Part shown: positions 9,137-17,357 of the stretch, in pieces
How the letters are laid out: each line of letters opens with the position of its first letter
How positions within the stretch are numbered: position 1 is the stretch's first letter
Source: an uncultured Allobosea sp.
Lineage (GTDB): Bacteria > Pseudomonadota > Alphaproteobacteria > Rhizobiales > Beijerinckiaceae
Reading direction: 5' to 3'
DNA length: 64,000 bases
NCBI RefSeq assembly: GCF_945957345.1
Contig: NZ_CAMFKW010000019.1
Coordinates: forward strand, 20,325-84,324
The notes under the pieces: generated by a model
Database searches by the model: none
Told to the model about the DNA's origin: nothing
What the model saw: the letters and a program-made list of their open reading frames with translations, nothing else
Position numbers and translations under genes: made by a program

Positions 9137-9367
9137 GCGACGTAGCGTCGGGAGAACCGGCCCGCCCGGCGCCGAAAACGGCAGCGCCTTGGTATATAAA
9201 GGGTTTACGCGCCGGCTGCGCCGGAAACCCTAAAGATTTACCTAATTTCTTGACTCTGGATTCAATCTTTTCTGCCATTCTCCCCAGTGTCGGGTAGTCT
9301 CGTCCTGATCCCGGCACCTGGTGAGAACGGCGCGACGGCGCCGTGAACGACTCCAGAAGGAGTGGTC

Positions 9368-9820
9368 ATGGATTTTGGCAACGCACCCAGGCTCGCAGCC
9401 GTGACCGGCGCGGCGCCCGTTTCCCGCGCAGACGTAACGGCCCAGGCCGGCAGCGTCGCCGTGGAGCTCCCTCCCGAAAAGACCGTGCAGTCCGCCCCTG
9501 CAGGCTCCGCCGTCAATGTCGAGGTCCGCGCCGAGACGCGTGACGCGCAAAGCCGCGCCAATGGCGAGCGCCGCGCCCAGGCGAACGACCAGAACAATCG
9601 CGCGGCGACGCGCACCGCAGACGATACGGTCGAGCGCAAGCTGATCATCGATCCGCAGACCCGCGCGATCGTGCTTCAGAAGAAGGACCCGCACACCGGC
9701 GAAACGATCTCGCAATTGCCGGATGAGGTCCTTTTGAAACTGCGCGCTTATTCGCGGGAACTCACCGAGCGGGCACGCGAATCCGCAGAGGCTCATCATC
9801 AGGTCGAACGGACGGCCTGA
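9368..9820 (+). CDS. FlaG-like flagellar protein
   Basis: 150 residues. The N-terminal 80 are polar and disordered-looking. The C-terminal part (VERKLIIDPQTRAIVLQKKD, then TGETISQLPDEVLLKLRAY) matches the core of the FlaG family, small proteins that affect filament length or capping and often sit by flagellin genes, as here. The ATG at 9368 follows AGAAGGAG by 5 bases; an in-frame GTG at 9362 overlaps that site and is rejected. Confidence 0.7.
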   Translation: MDFGNAPRLAAVTGAAPVSRADVTAQAGSVAVELPPEKTVQSAPAGSAVNVEVRAETRDAQSRANGERRAQANDQNNRAATRTADDTVERKLIIDPQTRAIVLQKKDPHTGETISQLPDEVLLKLRAYSRELTERARESAEAHHQVERTA

Positions 9821-9851
9821 CGGCCGCCTCCCCCCTTCCAGTGCATGTCAA

Positions 9852-9878
9852 GCCGCCCGCGCCCCGCGCGGGCGGTTT
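9852..9878 (+). terminator. Hairpin terminator after FlaG-like gene
   Basis: Stem CCGCCCGCG / CGCGGGCGG followed by TTTGCGTTTG. It separates the flgI operon from the flagellin gene. Confidence 0.75.
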
Positions 9879-10033
9879 GCGTTTGGGCGCTCTGCCAAAT
9901 CCACCACCGTTAGAGACTGCTTAACCACGCTCCGACAAGCCACCGATCCGTCTCAATTCGCCGGCTGAAATTTACCTCTTGTTACGGGCTGGGACAGCAG
10001 GGTCGCCCCGTCGCAGCCAGGATGGCTTCGACG

Positions 10034-10056
10034 CCAGAAGGCACCATCCCAGAAGG
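10034..10056 (+). promoter_or_regulatory. Duplicated CCAGAAGG motif in the flagellin mRNA leader
   Basis: CCAGAAGG occurs at 10034-10041 and again at 10049-10056, the second copy in the ribosome-site position 9 bases before the flagellin start. The same octamer precedes the FlaG-like gene (9353-9360) and flbT (12990-12997). It may be only a shared ribosome site, or a recognition element for FlbT, which binds flagellin 5' leaders in Caulobacter. Confidence 0.4.
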
Positions 10057-10065
10057 GTTTTTTCC

Positions 10066-11385
10066 ATGTCGACGATTTCTCTCTCTGCTGGCGTTCGCGC
10101 CGCGCTCGGCTCGCTGTCTTCCGTCAAGGCCGACGCCGCGACCTCGCAGTACCGTCTGTCCACGGGCAAGAAGGTCAACTCCGCAGTCGACGATCCCGTC
10201 AACTTCTTCACCGCTGCCGGCCTGAACGATCGCGCCTCGCAGCTGACGAAGAATCTGGACGGCATCTCGAACGGCATCCAGACCATCACCGCCGCCTCGC
10301 AGGGCATCGACTCGATCACCAAGCTCGTGTCGTCGCTGCAGTCGACCATCAAGCAGGCTCAGGCCGACAACGCCGCCAACCGTCCGACCAAGGCCGGCAC
10401 GGCGCTTGCCACCGCGGCTGAAGCCGCCGCGACCAGCAAGAGCCTGAAGGACGTTACCCTCGACAAGGCTCTCGTCGACGACAACGCGACGGGCACCGAC
10501 AACGCGGCGACCGCGAGCGCCAAGGGCAACCTCGGCATCGCGAGCACCACGACCAACCTGGCCCTGACGATCACGGCCGGCAACACGACCTTCACCTCGA
10601 CCTCGCTGACCGCCACCTCGACGGTTCGCGATCTCGTCAACGAGATCAACAAGTCGGGCATCGCGACCGCTTCGATCGACGATTCCGGCAAGCTGAACGT
10701 CACCGGTGCGGGTTCCGACACGCTGAAGATCGGCCTCGGCGCCGGTGCGAACGCCGGCGCTGCCCTCACGGATGCTCAGGCGGGTGGTCAGAACACCGCT
10801 CTCGGCCTCGCCGCGACGGACTACTCCACCGGCATCTCGGCCTCGGGCAACTCGACCGTTCGCTCCAACCTCGTCAACCAGTTCAACGATCTGACCAAGC
10901 AGATCGACCAGCTGGCCAAGGATGCGGGCTTCAACGGCAAGAACCTGCTGACCGGCGACAAGCTCTCGGTGGTGTTCAACGAGAAGACCGGCACGAACCA
11001 GTCGAAGCTCGACGTTCAGGGCCAGACGATCACCGCTGCCAATCTCGGGATCGACCAGGCCGTCAACGGCACTGCGACGACGGGTCAGTTCAACATCCAG
11101 GACGACGCCTCCCTGTCGACCATGGCTGACACGCTGACCGGCGCGCTCTCCTCGCTGCGTTCGACCTCCTCGTCGCTGGGCGCGAGCCTCTCGACGGTGC
11201 AGACCCGCCAGGATTTCACCAAGAACCTGGCCAACACCCTGACTGCCGGCGCCGACAACCTCGTCTCCGCCGACACCAATCAGGAAGCGGCAAACCTGCT
11301 CGCCCTGCAGACCCGCCAGCAGCTGTCCCAGACCGCTCTGTCGCTGTCGAACCAGGCCGACCAGGCGATCCTGCGCCTGTTCTGA
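10066..11385 (+). CDS. Flagellin 1
   Basis: Filament subunit exported through the flagellar type III system; no signal peptide, as expected. 439 residues. The N-terminal D0/D1 part has TSQYRLSTGKKVNSAVDDP near residue 25 and GIQTITAASQGIDSITKLV near 75. The C-terminal D1/D0 part has TRQQLSQTALSLSNQADQAILRLF. The middle (about 110-300) is Thr/Ala/Gly-rich and surface-exposed. The ATG at 10066 follows AGAAGG. It shares ends with flagellin 2 but differs in the centre, so the two arose by duplication. A perfect GAAA-loop terminator follows. Confidence 0.96.
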   Translation: MSTISLSAGVRAALGSLSSVKADAATSQYRLSTGKKVNSAVDDPVNFFTAAGLNDRASQLTKNLDGISNGIQTITAASQGIDSITKLVSSLQSTIKQAQADNAANRPTKAGTALATAAEAAATSKSLKDVTLDKALVDDNATGTDNAATASAKGNLGIASTTTNLALTITAGNTTFTSTSLTATSTVRDLVNEINKSGIATASIDDSGKLNVTGAGSDTLKIGLGAGANAGAALTDAQAGGQNTALGLAATDYSTGISASGNSTVRSNLVNQFNDLTKQIDQLAKDAGFNGKNLLTGDKLSVVFNEKTGTNQSKLDVQGQTITAANLGIDQAVNGTATTGQFNIQDDASLSTMADTLTGALSSLRSTSSSLGASLSTVQTRQDFTKNLANTLTAGADNLVSADTNQEAANLLALQTRQQLSQTALSLSNQADQAILRLF

Positions 11386-11438
11386 TCCTTCGTCCGCAGA
11401 AGCGGGCTGCCTGCAGGACGCGGGCCGAAGAACCGAAG

Positions 11439-11468
11439 CGGCGGAGCGAAAGCTCCGCCGTTTTTTTT
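11439..11468 (+). terminator. Strong terminator after flagellin 1
   Basis: A perfect 9-bp stem CGGCGGAGC / GCTCCGCCG with GAAA tetraloop, followed by eight T residues. It isolates flagellin 1 from flagellin 2. Confidence 0.95.
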
Positions 11469-11524
11469 CGTTGAAGGGGGGTGTAACGGCCGCCGAGCCC
11501 AATGGCCGCGGAGAAACCGCGGCA

Positions 11525-11540
11525 TTAACCATTTCTTATC
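11525..11540. promoter_or_regulatory. Candidate CtrA box upstream of flagellin 2
   Basis: TTAA, CCATTTC, TTATC: close to TTAA-N7-TTAAC. Another TTAAC follows at 11542. It lies 70-85 bases before the flagellin 2 start. Confidence 0.4.
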
Positions 11541-11608
11541 CTTAACAAAGCATTGTCGGCCCCGAGATCAAACCGCAAGCGCCGAATCGCGCTGTAGGGG
11601 ACCGAACG

Positions 11609-12958
11609 ATGGCCAATCCGATTCTAACCAGCGGCGTCAGGCAGAACCTTCTCACCCTGCAGCAGACCCGCGACCAGCAGTCCGTCATCCAGAACCGCCT
11701 CTCGACGGGTAAGAAGGTCAATTCGGCCATCGACAACCCGGTGAACTATTTCACCGCGCTGGGCCTCAACGACCGCTCGGGCGCCCTCACCGGCCTGCTC
11801 GACGGCATCTCGAACGGCATCCAGACCATCACCGCCGCCTCGCAGGGCGTCGATTCGATCGCCAAGCTCGTGCAGTCGCTGCAGTCGACGATCAAGCAGG
11901 CGCAGGCCGACACCGCCAGCAACCGCCCGAACGTGATCGGCAGCGCGACCAACGGCACGATCACCGTCGGCGGCAAGATCGGCGGCAACACCTATACCGG
12001 CAACAAGAGCGCCAAGGACATCGCCCTCGACACGACCCTGGGCGGCGCCGGCGCAGCGGCGAGCTACAACTCGACGACCGGCGTCACCACGGACGCCTCG
12101 CTCGGCCTGGGCGCCAACATCACCCTGTCGATCAAGGCCGGCGACACGACCTTCGTCTCGACGACCCTGACCGCGACCTCGACGATCCGCGACGTCGTCA
12201 ACGAGATCAACCGCTCCGGCATCGCCAATGCCTCGGTCGACAGCAGCGGCAAGCTCAACGTCACGGGCACCGGCTCCAGCACCCTGCAGATCGGCATCGC
12301 CAGCAACGCCAGCGCCGCGACGGCGCTCGCCAACTCGCAGAGCGACACGCTCAGCCAGAACGACCTGCTCGGCTTGCCGCTGACGACGGCCAATACTGGT
12401 ATTCCGGCCGCCGCCGGCAACTCGACCGTGCGCACCAACCTGATCAACCAGTTCAACGACCTGACCAAGCAGATCGACCAGCTGGCCAAGGATGCCGGCT
12501 TCAACGGTAAGAACCTGCTGTCCGGCGACAAGCTTTCGATCATCTTCAATGAGAAGACCGGCGCCAACCAGGCCAAGCTGGACGTTCAGGGCGAGACCAT
12601 CACGGCCGCCAATCTGGGCATCCTGCAAGCCACCAGCGGCACCGCGACCACCGGCCAGTTCAATATTCAGGACGACAACGCCCTGAACAACATGGCCGAT
12701 ATTCTGACGGGTGCCTTGACCTCGCTGCGCTCGACCTCCTCGACGCTCGGTTCGAGCCTCTCGATCGTGCAGACCCGCCAGGACTTCACCAAGAACCTGT
12801 CGAACACGCTGACCACCGGCGCCGACAATCTGGTGGCCGCGGATTCGAACGCCGAAGGCGCCAGCCTGCTGGCCCTCAACACCCGCCAGCAGCTCTCGCA
12901 GACCGCGCTGTCTCTGGCGAACCAGGCCGATCAGGGCGTGCTCCGGCTCTTCGGCTGA
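11609..12958 (+). CDS. Flagellin 2
   Basis: 449 residues, second filament subunit. The N-terminus (NRLSTGKKVNSAIDNPVNYF near residue 30) and C-terminus (LLALNTRQQLSQTALSLANQ) are nearly the same as in flagellin 1, while the central domain diverges and carries its own Gly/Thr-rich insert around residues 110-170. Paralogous flagellins are usual in Hyphomicrobiales and may build a complex filament. GGGGACC stands just before the ATG. flbT and flaF follow directly with no terminator, so cotranscription is likely. Confidence 0.96.
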   Translation: MANPILTSGVRQNLLTLQQTRDQQSVIQNRLSTGKKVNSAIDNPVNYFTALGLNDRSGALTGLLDGISNGIQTITAASQGVDSIAKLVQSLQSTIKQAQADTASNRPNVIGSATNGTITVGGKIGGNTYTGNKSAKDIALDTTLGGAGAAASYNSTTGVTTDASLGLGANITLSIKAGDTTFVSTTLTATSTIRDVVNEINRSGIANASVDSSGKLNVTGTGSSTLQIGIASNASAATALANSQSDTLSQNDLLGLPLTTANTGIPAAAGNSTVRTNLINQFNDLTKQIDQLAKDAGFNGKNLLSGDKLSIIFNEKTGANQAKLDVQGETITAANLGILQATSGTATTGQFNIQDDNALNNMADILTGALTSLRSTSSTLGSSLSIVQTRQDFTKNLSNTLTTGADNLVAADSNAEGASLLALNTRQQLSQTALSLANQADQGVLRLFG

Positions 12959-13007
12959 CGCCGAAGCCGCCGCCCGCCCTCCCCTCCAGCCAGAAGGCAG
13001 GACCGCC

Positions 13008-13400
13008 ATGGCCCTCAAGGTCGAGCTCAAGCCGCGCGAACGGATCATCATCGGCCAGGTGGTGATCCGCAACGACGAGCAGCGCACGCGCTTCTTCATC
13101 GAGGGCGAAGCGCCCATCCTGCGCGAGAAGGACATTCTGACCGCGGCGACCGCCGATACCCCGGCCAAGAAGATCTATCTCGCGATCCAGCTCATGTATC
13201 TGGCGCAGGATCCGACGCACGAGCACGAGACTTATTTCCAGCTCGTGCGCGATTTCATCAACGCAGCGCCCAGCGCTCTGCCGCATATTCACGAGATCAA
13301 TAACCGCATCTTAAGCGACGACCTCTACAAAGCTCTCAAGGCGGCCAGAAAGCTGATCGTCTATGAAGCGGAATTGATCGAGAATGCAAAACGGGTTTAA
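13008..13400 (+). CDS. flbT: Flagellin mRNA regulator FlbT
   Basis: 130 residues, a small RNA-associated regulator that in Caulobacter binds the flagellin 5' leader and promotes its decay until the hook is complete. Diagnostic stretches are LKPRERIIIGQVVIRN near residue 6, FFIEGEAPILREKDIL near 29 and KKIYLAIQLMYL near 54. It overlaps flaF by 17 bases, matching the functional pair. The leader CCAGAAGG motif also precedes this gene, which would allow self-regulation; that is inference. Confidence 0.95.
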   Translation: MALKVELKPRERIIIGQVVIRNDEQRTRFFIEGEAPILREKDILTAATADTPAKKIYLAIQLMYLAQDPTHEHETYFQLVRDFINAAPSALPHIHEINNRILSDDLYKALKAARKLIVYEAELIENAKRV

Positions 13401-13755
13401 CGCCTACGCCGCCGCTGCCAAGGCAGCCCAGTCCGTCGTTTCGCCCCGCGAGCTCGAAGCCTCCCTTCTGATCAAGGCCGCCATGCGGCTCCAGACCGTC
13501 GCCGACGACTGGAGCCTGAGTGACCGTGAGCTCGACGAGGCGCTGACCTACAACCGCCGCCTCTGGACCCTGCTGGTCTCCGCCGTCATCGCCGAGGACA
13601 ATCCGCTCCCGGTCGGCATCAAGACCAACATCCTCAGCCTCGCCAATTTCATCTTCAACCAGACCTTCAGGATTTCGGCGGATCCGCAGCCGCAATCCCT
13701 GGGTGTGCTGATCAACATCAACCGCGACATCGCGGCAGGCCTGCGCGGGCGCTGA
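13384..13755 (+). CDS. flaF: Flagellin synthesis regulator FlaF
   Basis: 123 residues; required for flagellin production and acting opposite to FlbT in Caulobacter. Recognised by AYAAAAKAAQSVVSPRELEA near residue 6, the central RRLWTLLVSAV, and the end SLGVLININRDIAAGL. It starts inside the flbT 3' end, ensuring coupled expression. A strong bidirectional terminator follows. Confidence 0.94.
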   Translation: MQNGFNAYAAAAKAAQSVVSPRELEASLLIKAAMRLQTVADDWSLSDRELDEALTYNRRLWTLLVSAVIAEDNPLPVGIKTNILSLANFIFNQTFRISADPQPQSLGVLININRDIAAGLRGR

Positions 13756-13775
13756 ACCGCCAGCCGGTCGCCACA

Positions 13776-13818
13776 CCAAACGAAAACGCCGCCCTTTCGG
13801 GGCGGCGTTTTCGTTTGG
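13776..13818. terminator. Bidirectional terminator between flaF and flgL
   Basis: A 19-bp perfect stem (13776-13794 with 13800-13818) contains CGAAAACGCCGCCC / GGGCGGCGTTTTCG. The arms give A-runs and T-runs in both directions, suited to the convergent flaF and flgL transcripts. Confidence 0.95.
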
Positions 13819-13838
13819 GAGAGCTTCCCTCGCTGCGT

Positions 13839-15419
13839 TCAGAGATAATTCGTCAGCGACAGCTTGGAGAGCATCGAGGTCACCTGGTAGCTCGCCTGCA
13901 ATTGCGTCTGCAGCGAGAGGATCTGTGTCGCGACCTCTTCGGTCGTGACGTTCTCGACGCCGGACAGCGTCGTGGTCAGATAGTCCTTGGTGCTCTGGTG
14001 GCGGTCCTTCGCGCTGGACAAGGCCGACTGCGCCGAGCCGAACTCGGTGATGATCTCCGCCGGCTTCTGCGTCGAGCCGCCGAAGCCGAGCTTGTCGCCG
14101 ACCCGCTCCGCCATCGCGTTATAGCGATCCTGCGAGTTCGGATCGCTCGCCGGGAATGTTTCGCTCAGCATGATGCCGAACTGCGCCAACCCGGTACGGA
14201 AGGCCCCTTCATTGGCCCGTGCACCGACGCCGGTCGACTGGCCCTGGTCGAGCTGCACGATCGCGGTCGTACGCGCGGAAGTCGGCGCGATCGTGCGCGT
14301 GTCCAGCGCAGGATCATTCTTGTCGAGCGGCGGAATCCCGTCATCGCCCTTGTACCAGATGACGGTGGTGTCGCTCGCCCCCACCTTGGTCGGCGGCGCC
14401 GTCGCGTTCTCAAAATCCGGCCCCGGAACGCGACGGGGGGGATTGTTGACGCTGCCGTCGAAGAAATCCTGCGCCGCTACCTGAGACGAGGCGGCCGAGA
14501 GCGTCGTCTTCGCCTCTTTGCCGAGCCCGGCCTCGAGCGAGGTCTTGAGGTTCGCCGCCGTTGCGTTGACGTCGGCACCGATCTCGAAGGAATCGGCATC
14601 GGAGCCGGTCGTTCCCGGTGCGCGTGCCGTCAGCGTGACCTGTGTCTGGGTGCCATCCGGCAGGTTCAGGTTGACCGTGACCTTGTCGCCGGGCAGCGGC
14701 TGGCCGGTAACGGAGAGCGAAAAGGCCGCCCTGCTACCCGAAGGAAGCGGCGTCTGGGCCGTGACGGCGACCCCGGCCCCGGTCGAGCTGACGCCGCCGA
14801 TCTTGAAGCCGTAATCATGGTCGCCATCCGCCAGGGTGACGGTCGTGGGTCCAGCCGTACCGGTCGTCAGGCGGCCGAGCCCGTTGCTGCCCAGATCGGC
14901 GCGGCGGCGTTCGTCGATAAGCTGCTTGAGCCCGGCCTTGCCGGCCCCATCGCCGTTGATGATCGTGTCGAAACTCTCGACCGGTGCGGTATCCGACGTC
15001 TTTCCGGAAAACAGGTAGCGGCCGTTGACGTCGGTGCTCAGCAGGTCGAGCACCTGCTTGAACTTGTCCTCCGCCAGCAGTTGCGGCGCCGTCCGTCCGC
15101 TGGAGGTCTGCACATAGCTGTTCGAGCGCATGTCGTTGCGCGAGTCGCTCGCCAGCTTGGCGAAGGTGGACGCTGCATCCGCCTGGAGCTTCAGGTTCAC
15201 ACCGCTGAGCTGGATGCCCGAAAGCAGCGAATCCAGCGACGAGATCTTGCTGTTGAGATCGAGGCTGATGCGCCGGTCGATGCCGAGGTCGCCATAGCTG
15301 GTGCTGCGCTGCTTGGTATCGAGCTGGCGTTGCAGGTCGTCGAACTGGGCCCGCGTCGAGACGAACTCGTTGGGCTTGGCCGCGCGGTAGGCGCCGGTTC
15401 CATAGGCTGTGATGGTCAT
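13839..15419 (-). CDS. flgL: Flagellar hook-filament junction protein FlgL (HAP3), enlarged
   Basis: 526 residues, against roughly 300-350 in most FlgL proteins. The N-terminal helical D0/D1 part (about 1-170) and the C-terminal coiled coil (about 420-526, ending TSMLSKLSLTNYL) fit the family. The extra material is a central beta-rich insert (about 190-400) with Thr/Gly repeats such as GDKVTVNLNLPDGTQTQVTL, probably a surface domain. It starts 7 bases after the flgK stop, so both are in one operon. Confidence 0.88.
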   Translation of the reverse strand: MTITAYGTGAYRAAKPNEFVSTRAQFDDLQRQLDTKQRSTSYGDLGIDRRISLDLNSKISSLDSLLSGIQLSGVNLKLQADAASTFAKLASDSRNDMRSNSYVQTSSGRTAPQLLAEDKFKQVLDLLSTDVNGRYLFSGKTSDTAPVESFDTIINGDGAGKAGLKQLIDERRRADLGSNGLGRLTTGTAGPTTVTLADGDHDYGFKIGGVSSTGAGVAVTAQTPLPSGSRAAFSLSVTGQPLPGDKVTVNLNLPDGTQTQVTLTARAPGTTGSDADSFEIGADVNATAANLKTSLEAGLGKEAKTTLSAASSQVAAQDFFDGSVNNPPRRVPGPDFENATAPPTKVGASDTTVIWYKGDDGIPPLDKNDPALDTRTIAPTSARTTAIVQLDQGQSTGVGARANEGAFRTGLAQFGIMLSETFPASDPNSQDRYNAMAERVGDKLGFGGSTQKPAEIITEFGSAQSALSSAKDRHQSTKDYLTTTLSGVENVTTEEVATQILSLQTQLQASYQVTSMLSKLSLTNYL

Positions 15420-15426
15420 CGCGGCC

Positions 15427-17298
15427 TCACACTCTCATCAGCACGTCCATCATCTCCTTCATCGTGGAGATGACGCGGGCATTGGCGGCATAGGCAGTCT
15501 GGAGTTCGATCAGCATCGACATCTCCTGGTCGACATTGACCTGAGACGTCGCCTGAAAGCGGCTCTGCACCGAGGCGAGCGCGACCTGCTGACCTTCGTC
15601 CAGGCGCTTGGCCGCTTCGACGGCCTGTCCCTGCGAGGAGACCACGCGCTGAACGAAATTCGCCACCGTCGTGCTGGAGGTCGCAGTGTTGCCGTCCGGT
15701 CCGGACGCATTGGTAATGGCGCGCTGGCTCTGCGTCAGCCGGTTCAGCATAAGCTGCGGCCGGGTGAGATCGCCCTGCGCAGTCGGCGGCGAGGTATTGT
15801 AGGCGACCAGCAGCGAGCGATCCGCGATCAGGGCCGGGTTGACCGTGATCCGGGCGGCATATCCGGTGGTCTGAGAACCGCCGTCATAAGAGCCGGTGAA
15901 CGCGTTTCCCGAAGGCCCGTCGACGAAGAACGGCAGCTCGGGCGTCCCGCCCGCGGAAGCCAGGACCGAATTCGTCGGCCGCGCGGTCAATCCGACGACA
16001 TCGCGCGTCCCGGCCGCGCCGTCATCGACGATGCGCAGCGTCGAGCCGGTGTTCGAGACGGTGAAACCGGTCCCCACCGCCGCCTGCATCTGTGCGGCGA
16101 CGGAAGCGGGGCCGCCCGAGAAATCGATGCCGATGACGCGATTGTTGGCATCGCCGCTGGCCGAGGCCGGCAAGGGCAGCGACGCCGCGGAGTCGACGCG
16201 CACGAAGGTGAAGCGCTGGGTCTGCCCGCCTGGGGTGACCTTGTAGTCGAGCGTCACCGAATTGCCGGATTGCAGACCCGTCAGATCGACATCGAAGCCG
16301 GTGGCTGCTCCCGCCGTGGCGGGAGTGCCGGCAATCTCGCGGTCCGAGAGCGCCTTCGACATCTGCGCCGCGATCTCGTCGAGCTGCGCCTGGGCCTGGA
16401 CCAGCGTCTTGTCGCGCAGTTCGATATTGGCCGCGATCTCGCCCGAGCGGAAGATCCGGTTGGCGATCGCGTCCGACGTGTTGCCGGACGCGTCGACGAT
16501 CTTGATCGTGCCGACGCCGCGCTTGGCGGGATCGATATCCCACTGGTCGTCTGGCCCGATCCCGGCATGCTCGTCGAACTTGAAGGTGACGGCCGCCGTA
16601 CCGTCGAAGAGCTGCGTGCCCGAGCCGGTCACGACACTGACCGAGCCGCGCGCATCCTCGGTCGTCTTGATGTCGACATACTGCGACAGCTCGGACAGGA
16701 TCAGGTCGCGCTGGTCCTTGAGGCTGGCCGTCGCGCTGTCGTTCGGGCTGCCGACGATGCGGGTATTGACCTTCGCAAGCGCGCCCAGCAGGTCGTTGAC
16801 CTTGGTGACCGCGCTGGAGATGCCGGTCTCGGCCTGGCTGCGCAGGGCCTGCACACCGTTGGAGAGCGTGTTGAGCTGACTGGCGAGCTGCGTCGCGTTG
16901 TCGAGCACCTGCGAGCGCAGGCTGTAGGATGAGGGGTCGTTCTGGAGCGACTGCAGCGCGCTGGTGAACTTGTTGAAGATCGTGTCCAGCGCCGTGGAGC
17001 TGCCGGGCTGGCCGTAGAGCTTGTCGAGATTGGACAGAGAATCCGCGCGCGTCGAGGTATAGGCGGCGCCGGAGGCTTCCTGCCAGAGCTGGTGCTGGAC
17101 GATCTTGTCGAGCAGGCGCTGGACCTGCGTGCTCTGCACGCCGATCGTCAGCCCGGTCAAGCTGTCGGCGGTCGAGACCGTCCGCCGGACATAGCCCGTC
17201 GTTCCGGCATTGGCGACGTTCTGCGAGACGACGCCGATGCCGACCTGCGCGGCGTTGAGTCCGCCGATCGCGGTGTTGAGGGAAGTGCTCAGACCCAT
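15427..17298 (-). CDS. flgK: Flagellar hook-associated protein FlgK (HAP1)
   Basis: First junction protein between hook and filament. 623 residues. The N-terminal rod/hook signature is LNTAIGGLNAAQVGIGVVSQNVANAGTTGYVRR. The C-terminal end has QEMSMLIELQTAYAANARVI and MMDVLMRV. The central region (about 200-480) forms the surface domains. The ATG at 17298 follows CAGGAG by 6 bases, so an upstream TTG at 17304 is rejected. Located between flgE and flgL on the same strand. Confidence 0.96.
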   Translation of the reverse strand: MGLSTSLNTAIGGLNAAQVGIGVVSQNVANAGTTGYVRRTVSTADSLTGLTIGVQSTQVQRLLDKIVQHQLWQEASGAAYTSTRADSLSNLDKLYGQPGSSTALDTIFNKFTSALQSLQNDPSSYSLRSQVLDNATQLASQLNTLSNGVQALRSQAETGISSAVTKVNDLLGALAKVNTRIVGSPNDSATASLKDQRDLILSELSQYVDIKTTEDARGSVSVVTGSGTQLFDGTAAVTFKFDEHAGIGPDDQWDIDPAKRGVGTIKIVDASGNTSDAIANRIFRSGEIAANIELRDKTLVQAQAQLDEIAAQMSKALSDREIAGTPATAGAATGFDVDLTGLQSGNSVTLDYKVTPGGQTQRFTFVRVDSAASLPLPASASGDANNRVIGIDFSGGPASVAAQMQAAVGTGFTVSNTGSTLRIVDDGAAGTRDVVGLTARPTNSVLASAGGTPELPFFVDGPSGNAFTGSYDGGSQTTGYAARITVNPALIADRSLLVAYNTSPPTAQGDLTRPQLMLNRLTQSQRAITNASGPDGNTATSSTTVANFVQRVVSSQGQAVEAAKRLDEGQQVALASVQSRFQATSQVNVDQEMSMLIELQTAYAANARVISTMKEMMDVLMRV

Positions 17299-17357
17299 CG
17301 CCAACTCCTGTCGCGAGAAGCGGCCCTCCTGGGCCGCAGCTTAGGCAGATCCGCCGC

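Noticed and set aside
9190..9260. TATATAAAG and TTGACT near 9192 and 9250 as a promoter for the FlaG-like gene
   Set aside because: The order and spacing do not fit a -35/-10 pair; no start site can be assigned from sequence.
9982..13168. Two open frames of about 515 codons on the minus strand over the flagellin genes
   Set aside because: Arg/Gly/Val-rich antisense shadows of the flagellins; the shared peptide patterns simply mirror the similarity of the two flagellins.
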